The translations under genes were made by a program, and so were the position numbers. From positions 1 through 64,000 of the forward strand of contig JBOZRQ010000011.1 in assembly GCA_050789255.1 (NCBI GenBank): DNA of 64,000 nucleotides, read 5' to 3'. Source of the stretch: JBOZRQ01 sp050789255 (lineage in GTDB: Bacteria > Bacillota > Sulfobacillia > Symbiobacteriales > Symbiobacteriaceae). The notes beneath the pieces are model-generated. The model was not told the origin of the DNA and did not search any database. It was given only the letters and a program-made list of their open reading frames with translations. Shown in pieces: positions 1-8,494 of this stretch (position 1 is the stretch's first letter; every line of letters begins with the position of its first letter).

Positions 1-139
1 AACGTCCTGTTGGCGCCTCCGCGGGTACGTCCCCATCGGACGCCGCTCTGTAGGTCGCCGATGGATGCGTCGGGCTTTCCCTTATGCACCACCTTGCCTG
101 TTGAATGCACCATTCGCCGCCATGACCCGTTTGTCAGCG
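1..139 (-). repeat. Hairpin repeat element, copy A (cut by window edge)
   Basis: Read on the minus strand from 139 to 53, this matches 8306-8391 over about 87 positions with roughly seven substitutions and one single-base gap (about 91 percent). Copy B continues into a second, inverted arm. Copy A would reach that arm only to the left of position 1, so this copy is incomplete here. It is non-coding and lies beyond the 3' end of the GGDEF gene. I do not recognise the family. Confidence 0.75.
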
Positions 140-146
140 ACCTGTC

Positions 147-176
147 AAGCGCCAGAAGCCTTGGCTTCTGGCGCTT
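147..176. terminator. Perfect 14-bp inverted repeat, probable terminator
   Basis: Arms 147-160 and 163-176 are exact reverse complements around TT. The hairpin lies 22 bp past the stop of the minus-strand GGDEF gene. The T-rich side faces the plus strand (TTTCGTTT follows), so termination of the GGDEF transcript relies on the stem more than on a U-tract. Confidence 0.5.
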
Positions 177-197
177 GTGCTTTCGTTTGACAGCAGC

Positions 198-1673
198 TTA
201 CGATGCCCGCTTCGATGCGTACATTCGGGCGTCGGCCCGCTCCAGCAGGTCCGACCACTGCGACTCCGGGGCCGTGTCGACGCCTACGTCAAGCGCCAGC
301 CGGGGCCGCCCCTCGGGCTGGGTGTGGTTCCAGCGCTCCACCCGGTCGAGCAGGCGGCCGGCGACCAGCGAGGCCTGCTCGGCGCCGCTGTGACGGAGCA
401 CCACCAGGAACTCATCGCCGCCGTATCGCACGATCAGGTCCCCGTTGCGCACGCTCTCACGGATCAGGCGGGATGCCTCTTGCAGGATCCAGTCGCCAGT
501 CAGGTGACCGTACTGGTCGTTGATCTGCTTGAACTTGCGGCAGTCGATCATGATGACGCTCACCTCGCGGTCGCTGGGCACCAGGGCCTGCGACCACTCG
601 TTGAGGAAGTGCCGGTTGTAGACCCCGGTCAGGGCGTCGGTCCGGGCGACCCGCTCTTCAAGCTCGGCCCGGGCCAGGGCGTCGGCCACGTGAGCCGCCA
701 TGAGCTGCAGCAGGTCAAGGTCGCCGGCGGTGTACTGATTCAGCCCTTCCCGGTGCAACCGCAGGACGCCGTACAGGGTACCGCCGCTGATCAGCGGCAC
801 CACCATGAGCGACTCCTCCGCCGCAGGGGTGCCCGGGACATGAATGGCACGGGGGTCGGCCTCGGCATCGCCCGTGAGCACGGGCTCCCGGTGCTCGGCC
901 ACCCAGCCGGCGATTCCGTGGCCGACTTCAAATTCGAGCGTGGCCCAGGCATCCTCTTCCTCCTGGGAGATCGGCCGCTCGAAGTGCAGGTAATGCGTGC
1001 GCAGCATGCGGGTCTCGGGGACTACCAGCATGATCATGCCGGAGTCGCTGGCCGTCACCTTGACCAGCTGGTCCACCGCCGCCCGGACCACCTTCTCCAC
1101 GCCATGAGCCTTCAGGACCGGCAGCAGTTCCAGCAGGGTCTGCAGGGTGGTCGCCCTGCTCGCCTCTTGCTGAAGCGCCCAGTTCAAAACCCGCAGAAAG
1201 CCCACAATGGACACGACGGAGAGGGCGATATAGGCCATCGATGAATCGGGGCCGCCGACGACGGCCTGCCCGCCAAGCGCCAGCGCCACGATGCCCAGGT
1301 GTGCGAGGACCACGGGTAGGCTGAACAGGGCGCCGAAGAAGGCCGAACTCATCACAAAGACGAAGCCGACCCCATGATGCTGCGGGTTGAACCACATAAT
1401 CGCCGCCACGAGCAGGTCGACCGCGAGGCAGAAGGGGATGGCGAAGGCGCCGGGAATTCGCCGCCAGTCCAGGCTTGCCACCACGAAGCCAACAGCCAGC
1501 AGCCCCATAGCGACCGACCAGGTGGCCGACCATGGGGCCGGTTTGATCTCTGCCATAATGGATAGAACGCCGAGAATCACCATGGCCAGAGCCAGGTACC
1601 GAAGTCGGCCGCGCATCAGGCGGTGAGGCCCGGGCAGCAGCGCCTGTCGTCCCATGTGCAGCAGTCTCTGCAT
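198..1673 (-). CDS. Membrane GAF-GGDEF diguanylate cyclase
   Basis: Probable c-di-GMP synthase of 491 residues. About six hydrophobic segments (residues 24-165) are followed by a GAF-like domain (about 180-330) and a C-terminal GGDEF domain (about 335-491). The signature RYGGDEF is intact, so it should be active. An RxxD motif (RNGD) lies five residues before GGDEF, the position of the allosteric product-inhibition I-site. The ATG at 1673 is chosen because GGGGAG precedes it at good spacing; the reading frame stays open to 1781 without a comparable ribosome site. What the membrane and GAF parts sense is unknown. It is transcribed alone, with a hairpin past its stop. Confidence 0.88.
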   Translation of the reverse strand: MQRLLHMGRQALLPGPHRLMRGRLRYLALAMVILGVLSIMAEIKPAPWSATWSVAMGLLAVGFVVASLDWRRIPGAFAIPFCLAVDLLVAAIMWFNPQHHGVGFVFVMSSAFFGALFSLPVVLAHLGIVALALGGQAVVGGPDSSMAYIALSVVSIVGFLRVLNWALQQEASRATTLQTLLELLPVLKAHGVEKVVRAAVDQLVKVTASDSGMIMLVVPETRMLRTHYLHFERPISQEEEDAWATLEFEVGHGIAGWVAEHREPVLTGDAEADPRAIHVPGTPAAEESLMVVPLISGGTLYGVLRLHREGLNQYTAGDLDLLQLMAAHVADALARAELEERVARTDALTGVYNRHFLNEWSQALVPSDREVSVIMIDCRKFKQINDQYGHLTGDWILQEASRLIRESVRNGDLIVRYGGDEFLVVLRHSGAEQASLVAGRLLDRVERWNHTQPEGRPRLALDVGVDTAPESQWSDLLERADARMYASKRAS

Positions 1674-1777
1674 GGCGGAAACTCCCCAGGTAGTGAAATT
1701 GACGGCGTGAGAACAGGGGAGAATTAGGCGGTCAGTGATCGAAATCCTTTTCGTTCGGTGAAATATCGAAGAGAAAT

Positions 1778-2725
1778 TCAAAGCAGGTCGATGGTGGCCT
1801 CAACTGGGGTTAGCCAGGCCCGGCGAGCGTGGTCGCGAGCCTTGACCACCACCTTGTCCGGGTAGATCTCCATGAGCCTGCTCTGACTGGCCTCGGTATC
1901 GTTGCCCGCCGGCCTGATCAGGTAGAAGGTCGACCCCAGGGCGATGTAGGTGACCCGGCCCCTGGTGACGATCTGGCCCTTCAGATCCAGCGGGTAGTGG
2001 GTGTGGCCCGAGAACCAGAGCCGCACCTGCGGGTTGGCCTCCAGGATCCCGCGCAGCTCCTTGGCCTGTGCGACGATCGCCCCCTCCCCTGTGCTGCCGC
2101 GCACCGTGTTCGGCATGGGCTGATGGAGGAAGACCGCGGTGGGCTTCTCCCGGTGCCGGGCGAGGACCTGGTCAAACCAGCGCAGTTGGGCCGACGAGAG
2201 CCATGCCCAGTCGGGGTCGTGGGGGGCGCCCTTCCACTGCTCATCGCCCAGCATGACGATGTGCGCCCCGCCAAAGATGTGGCTGCTGTAGACCTGCGTT
2301 TGCCCGTACGCCCGCCGGAAACGGGCCAGTGCCTCCGCATCGGAGGCCTCCCTGTCGTAGAACTCATGGTTGCCGGTGTTCACGAGGATCCGGTCCCGCT
2401 GGGCCGCGGTGGCCATGATCTCCTTGAAGGCTGCGTGCTCTTCGGCATAGCCGTGGTCGGAGAGATCCCCGTTGCAGACCCACAGGTGCGGCTGGAACCG
2501 GCGAAGGTCGGCCACCGCCTGGCTCAGTTTGCTGTTGACGGTCAGGGCCAGCGGGCTCGATGCAGACCGCACGTGGGTATCCGAGAGGAGGGCGACCCGC
2601 AGGGGCTCACCGGGCGCGGGCAGCGGCGGCCCGGGGTCCTCCGGGGCCAGCAGTGGAGACCGACAACCTGTGGCAGCAGCGAGGGTCGCGGCAGCACCGG
2701 CAAGAAACTGGCGTCGCGTGAGCAC
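1778..2725 (-). CDS. Tat-exported metallophosphoesterase
   Basis: Calcineurin-like phosphoesterase of about 315 residues, probably acting outside the cytoplasm on phosphoester substrates. The N-terminus starts LTRRQFLAG, a twin-arginine signal, and ends in an alanine-rich stretch with ATGC, a possible lipobox. The metal-site blocks follow in family order: SDTH, GDLSD, GNHE and GHTH. GTG at 2725 is preceded by GGGGGGA, a strong ribosome site. The frame stays open upstream to 3181, but that part lies antisense to the DUF2332 gene and is not believed. It is divergent from that gene across an 87-bp gap. Substrate unknown. Confidence 0.85.
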   Translation of the reverse strand: MLTRRQFLAGAAATLAAATGCRSPLLAPEDPGPPLPAPGEPLRVALLSDTHVRSASSPLALTVNSKLSQAVADLRRFQPHLWVCNGDLSDHGYAEEHAAFKEIMATAAQRDRILVNTGNHEFYDREASDAEALARFRRAYGQTQVYSSHIFGGAHIVMLGDEQWKGAPHDPDWAWLSSAQLRWFDQVLARHREKPTAVFLHQPMPNTVRGSTGEGAIVAQAKELRGILEANPQVRLWFSGHTHYPLDLKGQIVTRGRVTYIALGSTFYLIRPAGNDTEASQSRLMEIYPDKVVVKARDHARRAWLTPVEATIDLL

Positions 2726-2812
2726 GCTTGTCCCCCCTATGGTAAGATAGGGTCGTCTTTCCTTGTAGGATGCGCCGTTGCTACCACAGTTGATCACCGA
2801 GGAGAATCCGCG

Positions 2813-3913
2813 ATGGAACCACTTTTGCAGGCCCACTTGCGCTCGGCCTTTGCCGCTCAGGCCAGCCGGTGGCGTGGGCGCTCCCCGCTCTTCGCCGCGC
2901 TGTGCGCGGGGCTCGGGGCGGGTCCGAGCCCCGCGGCGGGAGCGATCTTCGACCGTTTCTTTCGCATCATCTCCGCGACCCATGCCAACGTCCCGCTCTT
3001 CCTGGGCGCCCTCCATGCGCTGGCCCTGTCCGGCGGGGCGCCCCGGCTGGCCTCCTTCTTCCCCTCCTGCGGGGGCAGCTTTGCCGAGGCGGACGCCCCT
3101 GCCCTGCTCGCCGCCGCCGAGGCCGACCTGGAGGCGGGACGGGAGGAGATGCTCGACTTCATGCTCAGCCGGGAGCCACACGAGGAGGCGCTGGAGAGCT
3201 GCGCCCTGCTGATGCTGGGCGCCCTGGCTACCGTGGAGCGCTTCGGCGGCGGCCTCTCCCTGGTGGACCCGGGGTGCGGCGGCGGCAGCCGGTTGCTCTT
3301 GGACCGCTACGGCTACAGGTTCGGTTCCCAGGTATTGGGTGATTCATCTCTGAGCTTTACGGTTTCTGGCGCCGAGCCCGGCGCCCTGGCCCGCCTGGCC
3401 GCCGGGGGGATGCCCCGGGTGATCGCCCGGCGGGGGCTCGACCTCGCCCCCCTGGACCTGACGGACCCTGGGGATCTCCTAGCGGCCAAGGCCTTCCTCG
3501 CCCCGGACCAGACCGGCCGGCTGGAGCGCCTGGAGCAGGCAGCAGCCCTGCAGGCGGAGGGCGGGCGCCCGGATCTGCGCCAGGGGGACGTGACCTGGAC
3601 CCTGGGCCCCCTGCTGGTGGAGGCATACAACGAGATGGACCCCGGCAACACGCTCCTGATTCTGCAGGCGATGCACTGGGTGCGGCTTTCCGAGGAGGAG
3701 CGCAAGCGCATGGCCACAGCGATCCAGACCCTCGCTGCGCAGATTCAGCCGCACAAGCCCATCGCCTGGATCCAGGCCGAGCCGTTCACCCCGGGCAGCC
3801 CTGCGCTGGAACTGCGCCTGCACACCTTCGGCTGGGCCGACCCCGAGGACCGGGCGGTGCGCAAGGTGGCCACAGCTGACCCGCAGGTAAGCACGATCAC
3901 CTGGCTGGAATAG
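2813..3913 (+). CDS. DUF2332-family protein
   Basis: Soluble protein of 366 residues. I place it in DUF2332 from the layout: an N-terminal part with SPLFAALCAGL, then LLLDRYGYRFG, then an RRGLDLAPLDLTD block followed by a D/R/L-rich helix (APDQTGRLERLEQA), as in that family. No enzymatic role is established for the family, and I see no transmembrane segment or signal peptide. The ATG at 2813 has GAGGAG upstream; an open frame reaching back to 1829 has no support and overlaps the phosphoesterase gene. Family assignment is from memory of the motif pattern, so moderate. Confidence 0.7.
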   Translation: MEPLLQAHLRSAFAAQASRWRGRSPLFAALCAGLGAGPSPAAGAIFDRFFRIISATHANVPLFLGALHALALSGGAPRLASFFPSCGGSFAEADAPALLAAAEADLEAGREEMLDFMLSREPHEEALESCALLMLGALATVERFGGGLSLVDPGCGGGSRLLLDRYGYRFGSQVLGDSSLSFTVSGAEPGALARLAAGGMPRVIARRGLDLAPLDLTDPGDLLAAKAFLAPDQTGRLERLEQAAALQAEGGRPDLRQGDVTWTLGPLLVEAYNEMDPGNTLLILQAMHWVRLSEEERKRMATAIQTLAAQIQPHKPIAWIQAEPFTPGSPALELRLHTFGWADPEDRAVRKVATADPQVSTITWLE

Positions 3914-3966
3914 CCGGGTCAGGACAGGCATATCCCTCTGGGAGAAAATCCGAGGGGGAACGACCG

Positions 3967-4356
3967 GTGTCCAAGGCGACCGTGATGATCTCAGACCCTA
4001 CGTTGGCCAAAATCCGGGCTATTTTGGGACTCGACGGCATGGCCGGCGAGGCGGGCGAGGTGGTGATCAACCTCGCCAACCAGCCCGGGAGCGTGCAGCA
4101 CTTCAAGAGTGCCACCGTCCAGGTGGAAGGCGCCTACAGCGTCAGCGTCACCACCGAGGACACCTTCTTTCTGTCGATGCGCCCGGACGGCGCCCTGCTG
4201 GCCCACGTGGGCCCCCCTGCCGGCACGGTCGCCCGCTTCACCATCACCAAGGTGAGCGGGTTTGAGTATGCCCTCTCCCCCCGGGAGACCCGGTACACCT
4301 TCATCGAAGAGCGCCCGGGCGGCCACACCAAGCTCCACGTGATTCTGCGCTGGTAG
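3967..4356 (+). CDS. Conserved-looking small protein, function unknown
   Basis: Protein of 129 residues, starting at GTG 3967 with GAGGGGG upstream, 53 bp after the DUF2332 gene and possibly co-transcribed. It looks soluble, alpha/beta or all-beta, with no signal peptide or membrane segment. The 5' half has a hydrophobic EVVINLANQPGS stretch, and the C-terminus is rich in beta-prone residues. A strong intrinsic terminator sits 23 bp past the stop. Not recognised. Confidence 0.65.
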   Translation: MSKATVMISDPTLAKIRAILGLDGMAGEAGEVVINLANQPGSVQHFKSATVQVEGAYSVSVTTEDTFFLSMRPDGALLAHVGPPAGTVARFTITKVSGFEYALSPRETRYTFIEERPGGHTKLHVILRW

Positions 4357-4378
4357 AGTCAGGCACCCCAAAATCAAA

Positions 4379-4407
4379 AGACCTCCGCCGGCGGAGGTCT
4401 TTTTTTG
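4379..4407 (+). terminator. Intrinsic terminator
   Basis: An 11-bp perfect stem (4379-4389 with 4390-4400) is followed by a run of T to 4407. It closes the transcript of the 3967 gene and separates it from the cassette beginning at 4556. Confidence 0.9.
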
Positions 4408-4555
4408 TTTGTTTCGACTTTCAATGCAGTAATCCGTCGATGTCGAAAATTCCCCCCAGAATGAGTAATAGCCCTGGACCCCCATCCGAACGTATGATCG
4501 TATCAGCCCCCGAGATTTCAGCCACCTAACCGTTAGAAAGGGGAAGGTTCCGACT

Positions 4556-4807
4556 GTGATGTTCTATCACGGGCGCCGCTTTACCCGCAGGGAGGAAGAT
4601 GTCTTCCGCCTGCTGGTGAGCGGCAAGACACACAGTGAGATCTCCCAAGAACTCTGCATTACAAAACACACCGCCCGGGAGTACATCTCGCGCATCTATG
4701 GGAAGTTCGAGGTCCACAGCCGCTCCGAACTGATTTCCGCAGCGCTGGCCGCCGGGATTCTCCAACTGGTGTTCCAGGGCGAGGTGATCAAGTCCGATGC
4801 TCTCTAG
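4556..4807 (+). CDS. Single-domain LuxR/GerE-type DNA-binding protein
   Basis: A protein of 83 residues that is essentially one helix-turn-helix of the LuxR/GerE type: FTRREEDVFRLLVSGKT, then EISQELCITKHTAREYISRIY, the recognition-helix region. There is no receiver or ligand domain, as in GerE-like stand-alone regulators. Either GTG 4556 or the adjacent ATG 4559 can start it; GGGGAAGG lies upstream. It precedes the cassette of unfamiliar beta-rich and secreted proteins (4931-8268) by 123 bp and is the obvious candidate regulator of it, which is an inference from position. Confidence 0.82.
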   Translation: MMFYHGRRFTRREEDVFRLLVSGKTHSEISQELCITKHTAREYISRIYGKFEVHSRSELISAALAAGILQLVFQGEVIKSDAL

Positions 4808-4930
4808 CCAGCGCCTGCTGGCGTTTCTTAACCCTCCCCGGGAATTCCGGATACCCGGGCGGTGACAAGGCCGCAGCGCCCCTATTTGGCGCAAGGGGAG
4901 TCAAGAGACAGCCGAAGGAGGCAAAAGAGG

Positions 4931-5542
4931 ATGCCGCAGTACACCCTTCAGATCAACATTGACCCGACCTATGTGGAGCAGATTGTGAAGGCCGGCCAGC
5001 AGATCGTGATCACCAAGCAGGTCTCGCCGGCCGCCGGCCCGCTGGCCTGGCTCTCGTTCAGCCCGTATCAGTCCAACACCGTCCAGTGGGAGGACAAGTA
5101 CTCCGTCTACACCTCCCAGACCCTGGTCCAGACCGGTGCCACCATCACCCAGCTGGCCAGCCGGCAGGCGGTCTCCCGGACCGCTTACGGGTTCGACAAC
5201 AACGTCTTCTCGGTGGCGGCGCCGCACGCGCAGCTGAGCACCGGGTCCTACGAGATCATCAACCAGAGCGGCCGGACCCTGACCTTCGGCCTGGCGCAGG
5301 GCGCCCAGCTCAACGGCTCCAGCCTGGGTTCCAGCGCCATCTACGCCGCCACCCTGCTGCCGGGCCAGTGGCTCGACATGACCCCGTATGAGAACATCAA
5401 CATCTTCCTGTACAACAGCGCCCGCAACTCCATGTGCCTGGGCACCGTCATGGGTCCGTCCCTCGGCGTCTCCTTCGGTGGCAGCACCACCTCGCAGACC
5501 GTCGAGTTCGACTACAACCTGGGCGGCTTCCAGCTGGCCTAA
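4931..5542 (+). CDS. Beta-rich protein of unknown function
   Basis: Protein of 203 residues starting at ATG 4931; GAAGGAGG precedes it at workable spacing, while an earlier in-frame start at 4862 has none. No signal peptide, no hydrophobic segment. Composition is dominated by Ser, Thr, Gln, Asn, Gly and aromatic residues, with alternating beta-strand-like patterns such as NIFLYNSARNS. A single Cys is seen (MCLGTV). I do not recognise the fold. It lies 98 bp before the beta-helix-like gene in what looks like one transcription unit, so a shared extracellular or particle-forming role is possible but unproven. Confidence 0.72.
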   Translation: MPQYTLQINIDPTYVEQIVKAGQQIVITKQVSPAAGPLAWLSFSPYQSNTVQWEDKYSVYTSQTLVQTGATITQLASRQAVSRTAYGFDNNVFSVAAPHAQLSTGSYEIINQSGRTLTFGLAQGAQLNGSSLGSSAIYAATLLPGQWLDMTPYENINIFLYNSARNSMCLGTVMGPSLGVSFGGSTTSQTVEFDYNLGGFQLA

Positions 5543-5640
5543 CCGTCCCACGCAGGTCAGGGCGGCCCTTCGGATGGGGGGCCGCCCTGTGCCTTCCTCG
5601 GCGCCCCCTGCCCGTCATCTACAGAAGTGAGGTGTTTGTC

Positions 5641-7122
5641 ATGTCAGGTTTCTTTGAGGCACCCAAGGGCCTGGTCACCTGGAATCCCAGCAGCACGGCC
5701 CGAACGCTCGGGCTGGCGGTGGATGTGGTGCGGGATTTCGGTGCCAGTGGCTCCATGGCGGAGAATCAGGGGTCGATCAGCGCCGGTTCCTCTACGCTGG
5801 TGCTGGTCACCCCCGGGGACTTCCGCACCGGGCAGGGGATCGCGATCGAGGGCGCCGGCCCCGGAGGGGCTGTGCTGGTGACCACCATCCTGGGCGGGGC
5901 GGGCACTTCGGTGCTGACGTTGGCCACCGCAGCGGAGACCGGGGTGACCAACGCCCTGGTCCTGCACGACGACAGCTGGGCCTGGCAGGCGGCCATCGAC
6001 GCAGCGACCGTTCCGACCGTGGTCACCTGCCCGCCCGGGAGCACCATGAACATCGCCGCCGGGCTTGTACTGCGCAGCGATGTGGTCCTGGCCCTCGGCT
6101 GCTCCACCCTGGTCTGGATCGGCCCGCAGGGCGGGACGATCTTCACCTCCCCGGTGGGCGCCCCGCTGCTCCGCTCGGGCGTCACCGGCGGGCGGGTGGG
6201 CCCGGGCCAGGCGGGCCATGTCTTCGACCTGCACTCGCCCCAGGACTGCAGCTTCGACCTGGAGGTGCTGGACGGGACCACGGCGCTGACCGTGATGCGC
6301 TGGGCCGCCGACGCCGCCAACCCCGGACCGGTGGAAACCTGCTGCGCCACGGGCAACGTGGTCTACCGGCTCACCGCCGGCACCTGCGGCACGCTCCTCT
6401 CCCTGTCTGGCCAGCAGAGTGCGCTGGTCACCCAGAACCTGTTTGTCCGACTGGAGGGCGGCGACTGCCACGTCGCCGGCGTGGTCTGCGAGGAGTCGGG
6501 CTACGTGCGCACCAACCTGTTCCTGAAGACGCACCTGGTGCTCGCTGCGGACAACGCCATCGGCGTCAGCCTGGGCGAGTCGGATCAGGCGCCCGAGATC
6601 GGGAACCTGGTCTTTGTCGACCTGTCGCTGACCAACCCCACGGGCAAGAGCTGCACCGGGCTCTACCTGCACAGCGCCGGGCAAGTGCAGGTGCTCTCGT
6701 TCGCCCATGACGAGTTCCCGCCCGGCACGGCGGTCAACGGCGGCGGGGCAGCGAGTTTTTACATCCGCGACGCCGGCCAGGACAGTTCGGCGCCCCTGCA
6801 GGACACCACGAAGGGCTGGTCGGTCGCCCCACTTCAGATCTCCCCGAAGGGGACCCCGATCACGAACCACATCTCGTCGTATCAGCTGATCCAGGCGACC
6901 TCGATCCCGCCCGAGACCGGGATCTCCACCTCGGCGCAGGTGCCGGGTGTTCGCCTCGGGGACACCGTCGTGGCGACCCCCGGCGGGCTGATGCCGATCG
7001 GAGCGGCCTGGAACGCACTGGCGATCAGCGACGGCGTGGTGGCGCTCTTCATGTCCAACCCTTCTCCGGTGCCCCTGCCCGTCGGGCAAATGCACTGGCG
7101 TTTCGATATCTGGCAGCACTGA
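5641..7122 (+). CDS. Pectate-lyase-like beta-helix protein
   Basis: Protein of 493 residues. Near the start it has DVVRDFGASG, and later an aspartate pair before AWQAAIDAA. Together these resemble the opening of pectate-lyase-superfamily (PF12708-type) parallel beta-helix proteins such as tail spikes and surface glycosidases, but with about 70 residues inserted between the two blocks. The body is rich in Gly, Thr, Val and short repeating strand-turn units, as expected for a beta-helix. No signal peptide is seen, so export would need another route. The ATG at 5641 has GTGAGGTG upstream. Its catalytic status is unknown. Confidence 0.6.
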   Translation: MSGFFEAPKGLVTWNPSSTARTLGLAVDVVRDFGASGSMAENQGSISAGSSTLVLVTPGDFRTGQGIAIEGAGPGGAVLVTTILGGAGTSVLTLATAAETGVTNALVLHDDSWAWQAAIDAATVPTVVTCPPGSTMNIAAGLVLRSDVVLALGCSTLVWIGPQGGTIFTSPVGAPLLRSGVTGGRVGPGQAGHVFDLHSPQDCSFDLEVLDGTTALTVMRWAADAANPGPVETCCATGNVVYRLTAGTCGTLLSLSGQQSALVTQNLFVRLEGGDCHVAGVVCEESGYVRTNLFLKTHLVLAADNAIGVSLGESDQAPEIGNLVFVDLSLTNPTGKSCTGLYLHSAGQVQVLSFAHDEFPPGTAVNGGGAASFYIRDAGQDSSAPLQDTTKGWSVAPLQISPKGTPITNHISSYQLIQATSIPPETGISTSAQVPGVRLGDTVVATPGGLMPIGAAWNALAISDGVVALFMSNPSPVPLPVGQMHWRFDIWQH

Positions 7123-7146
7123 ACAACGAGAACGGAGGTGTTTTGT

Positions 7147-7695
7147 ATGAACCGTGTTCGATTGCTCGGTCTGGTATTTGCCCTGCTCCTCGCCTTCGGC
7201 GCCGGCCGGGCGCTGGCGTACGTCACGACGGCCCCGTACACGCTGATTGGGGGCATCAAGAACCGCACCTTCTTCATCAACGACAGCAGCGGGCAGTGGA
7301 CCGCCGACATCCGCACCGGCGTGGCCTCCTGGAACGCCACGGCCACCCAGGCGGACTTTGCGGAAGCCACCTCATCCGGACAGACCATCGACTTTGATGT
7401 GCTCAACTGGGGCACCGTGGACTGGTGCGGCTACACCTTCTACCTGGACAGCCGCGGGAACTACATCAACTACGGCGGATACCCCGATGAGAGCTGGGCT
7501 CGTAGTCAGGTGAAGATCCAGCAGCCGCCCGTGCCGGGGTGCCCCGCCCTGAGCAAGCAGGCCACCGCTGCGCATGAGATGGGCCACGCCATGGGCCTGA
7601 AGCACAGCAACATCTCGGGCGTACTCATGTCGGTGCCCACGGGCGCCCAGACGCCCCAGCAAGATGACATTGACGGCGTCAACTCGCTGTACTAG
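7147..7695 (+). CDS. Secreted metzincin-type zinc protease
   Basis: Preprotein of 182 residues. An N-terminal signal peptide (LLGLVFALLLAFGAG, cleavage probably after ALA) precedes a short matrixin-like catalytic domain. The zinc motif HEMGHAMGLKH fits HExxHxxGxxH exactly, and the downstream VLMSV supplies the Met-turn typical of metzincins. No propeptide cysteine switch is obvious. ATG 7147 follows GGAGGTG at good spacing. It lies 24 bp after the beta-helix gene and 12 bp before the next secreted-protein gene, so the three are probably one operon. It may process its neighbours. Confidence 0.88.
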   Translation: MNRVRLLGLVFALLLAFGAGRALAYVTTAPYTLIGGIKNRTFFINDSSGQWTADIRTGVASWNATATQADFAEATSSGQTIDFDVLNWGTVDWCGYTFYLDSRGNYINYGGYPDESWARSQVKIQQPPVPGCPALSKQATAAHEMGHAMGLKHSNISGVLMSVPTGAQTPQQDDIDGVNSLY

Positions 7696-7707
7696 GAGGG
7701 AGAAGCC

Positions 7708-8268
7708 ATGCGGAAAATCATTGTGCTGCTGTCGGTGGCTCTGACCCTCGTTGGCGGCTGGGCAAGCGCCTCCCCTGCCGACGGGGGGGAAGCCCCCACA
7801 AGCCTCGCCCGCACCTTCACAAGCGTCTATGAGATGTCCCGGGCCTCGGACCTGGTGGTCGAGGTCGAGGTGATGACCGAGCCCGCCACGATTCGGTATG
7901 GCGGGGTGCTCTTCGCCCTCAACCGGGTGAAGGTGCAGCGGGTCCTGAAGGGCCCGGCGGGCCTGGCCGAGTTGAACGTGCTGGACAACGGCGGCATTTT
8001 CCGGGGCGAGGAGTACGCCATGGGCGGCATGCCCCTGATGCACCAGAAGGACCGATTCCTGCTCTTCCTCTACAAGTACAAGGGCCCGGTGACGGACAAA
8101 GACGCCTACATGATCACCGGGGTGTGGCAGGGCAAGGTCCGCATTACCCCGAGCGGGCGCCTGGAGTTCGTCGGCCCGACCGAGGAGCAGCCCGAGCTAC
8201 GAAAGGAACTCCGCCGCTACAAGTTGGAGACCATTTTCACCCAGGTCCAGAGCTCAACCGAGCAGTAA
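7708..8268 (+). CDS. Secreted protein of unknown function
   Basis: Preprotein of 186 residues. A clear signal peptide (IIVLLSVALTLVGGW, then ASA) is followed by a compact domain with the strand pattern SDLVVEVEV and RVLKGP. That arrangement recalls the small beta-barrel domains often found as partners of secreted proteases, but I cannot name a family. There is no cysteine pair and no anchoring segment. AGGAGGG lies just upstream of ATG 7708. It is last in the operon that includes the metzincin, and a hairpin terminator begins six bases past its stop. Confidence 0.75.
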   Translation: MRKIIVLLSVALTLVGGWASASPADGGEAPTSLARTFTSVYEMSRASDLVVEVEVMTEPATIRYGGVLFALNRVKVQRVLKGPAGLAELNVLDNGGIFRGEEYAMGGMPLMHQKDRFLLFLYKYKGPVTDKDAYMITGVWQGKVRITPSGRLEFVGPTEEQPELRKELRRYKLETIFTQVQSSTEQ

Positions 8269-8274
8269 AGGCGA

Positions 8275-8300
8275 GACCCCGCGGTGTGTACCGCGGGGTC
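8275..8300 (+). terminator. Hairpin terminator without T-run
   Basis: Perfect 11-bp stem (8275-8285 with 8290-8300) with loop GTGT directly after the 7708 gene. Only TTA follows, so it is a stem-driven or processing hairpin. It abuts the long repeat hairpin. Confidence 0.65.
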
Positions 8301-8305
8301 TTAGC

Positions 8306-8494
8306 CGCTGATAAACGGGTTGTGCGGCGAATGGTGCTGTCAACATGCAAGGTGGTGCATAAGGGAAAGCCTGACGCATCCATCGGCGACCGGTGGCGCG
8401 CCACTCCTGCTTCGGAGCCGATGGCGCGCCGGCGCCCTTATGCACCGGCTTGCATGCACAAGCACCAGCTGCCGATAAACCCGGGTTTGTCAGC
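8306..8494 (+). repeat. Long-hairpin repeat element, copy B
   Basis: A 189-bp non-coding element. Its left arm (8306-8366) and the reverse complement of its right arm (8434-8494) align along their whole length with roughly three quarters identity, sharing blocks such as GGTGCATAAGGG and CATGCAAG. The transcript could fold into one very long imperfect hairpin. The left arm and part of the interior (to 8391) are repeated at 53-139 in opposite orientation. The right end overlaps the stop codon of the LysR gene (8490-8492). It lies between converging genes. I do not recognise a named family. Confidence 0.75.

Noticed and set aside
1829..2812. Upstream extension of the DUF2332 gene
   Set aside because: Overlaps the phosphoesterase gene antisense, low-complexity protein, while ATG 2813 has a good ribosome site.
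5644..7119. 491-codon open frame antisense to the beta-helix gene
   Set aside because: Shadow frame of Gly, Arg, Asp and Gln with no ribosome site; the plus strand has a ribosome site and patterned protein.
4556..8268. Prophage or tailocin remnant
   Set aside because: The beta-helix gene resembles tail spikes, but there is no portal, capsid, tail tube, holin, integrase or attachment-site repeat around it.
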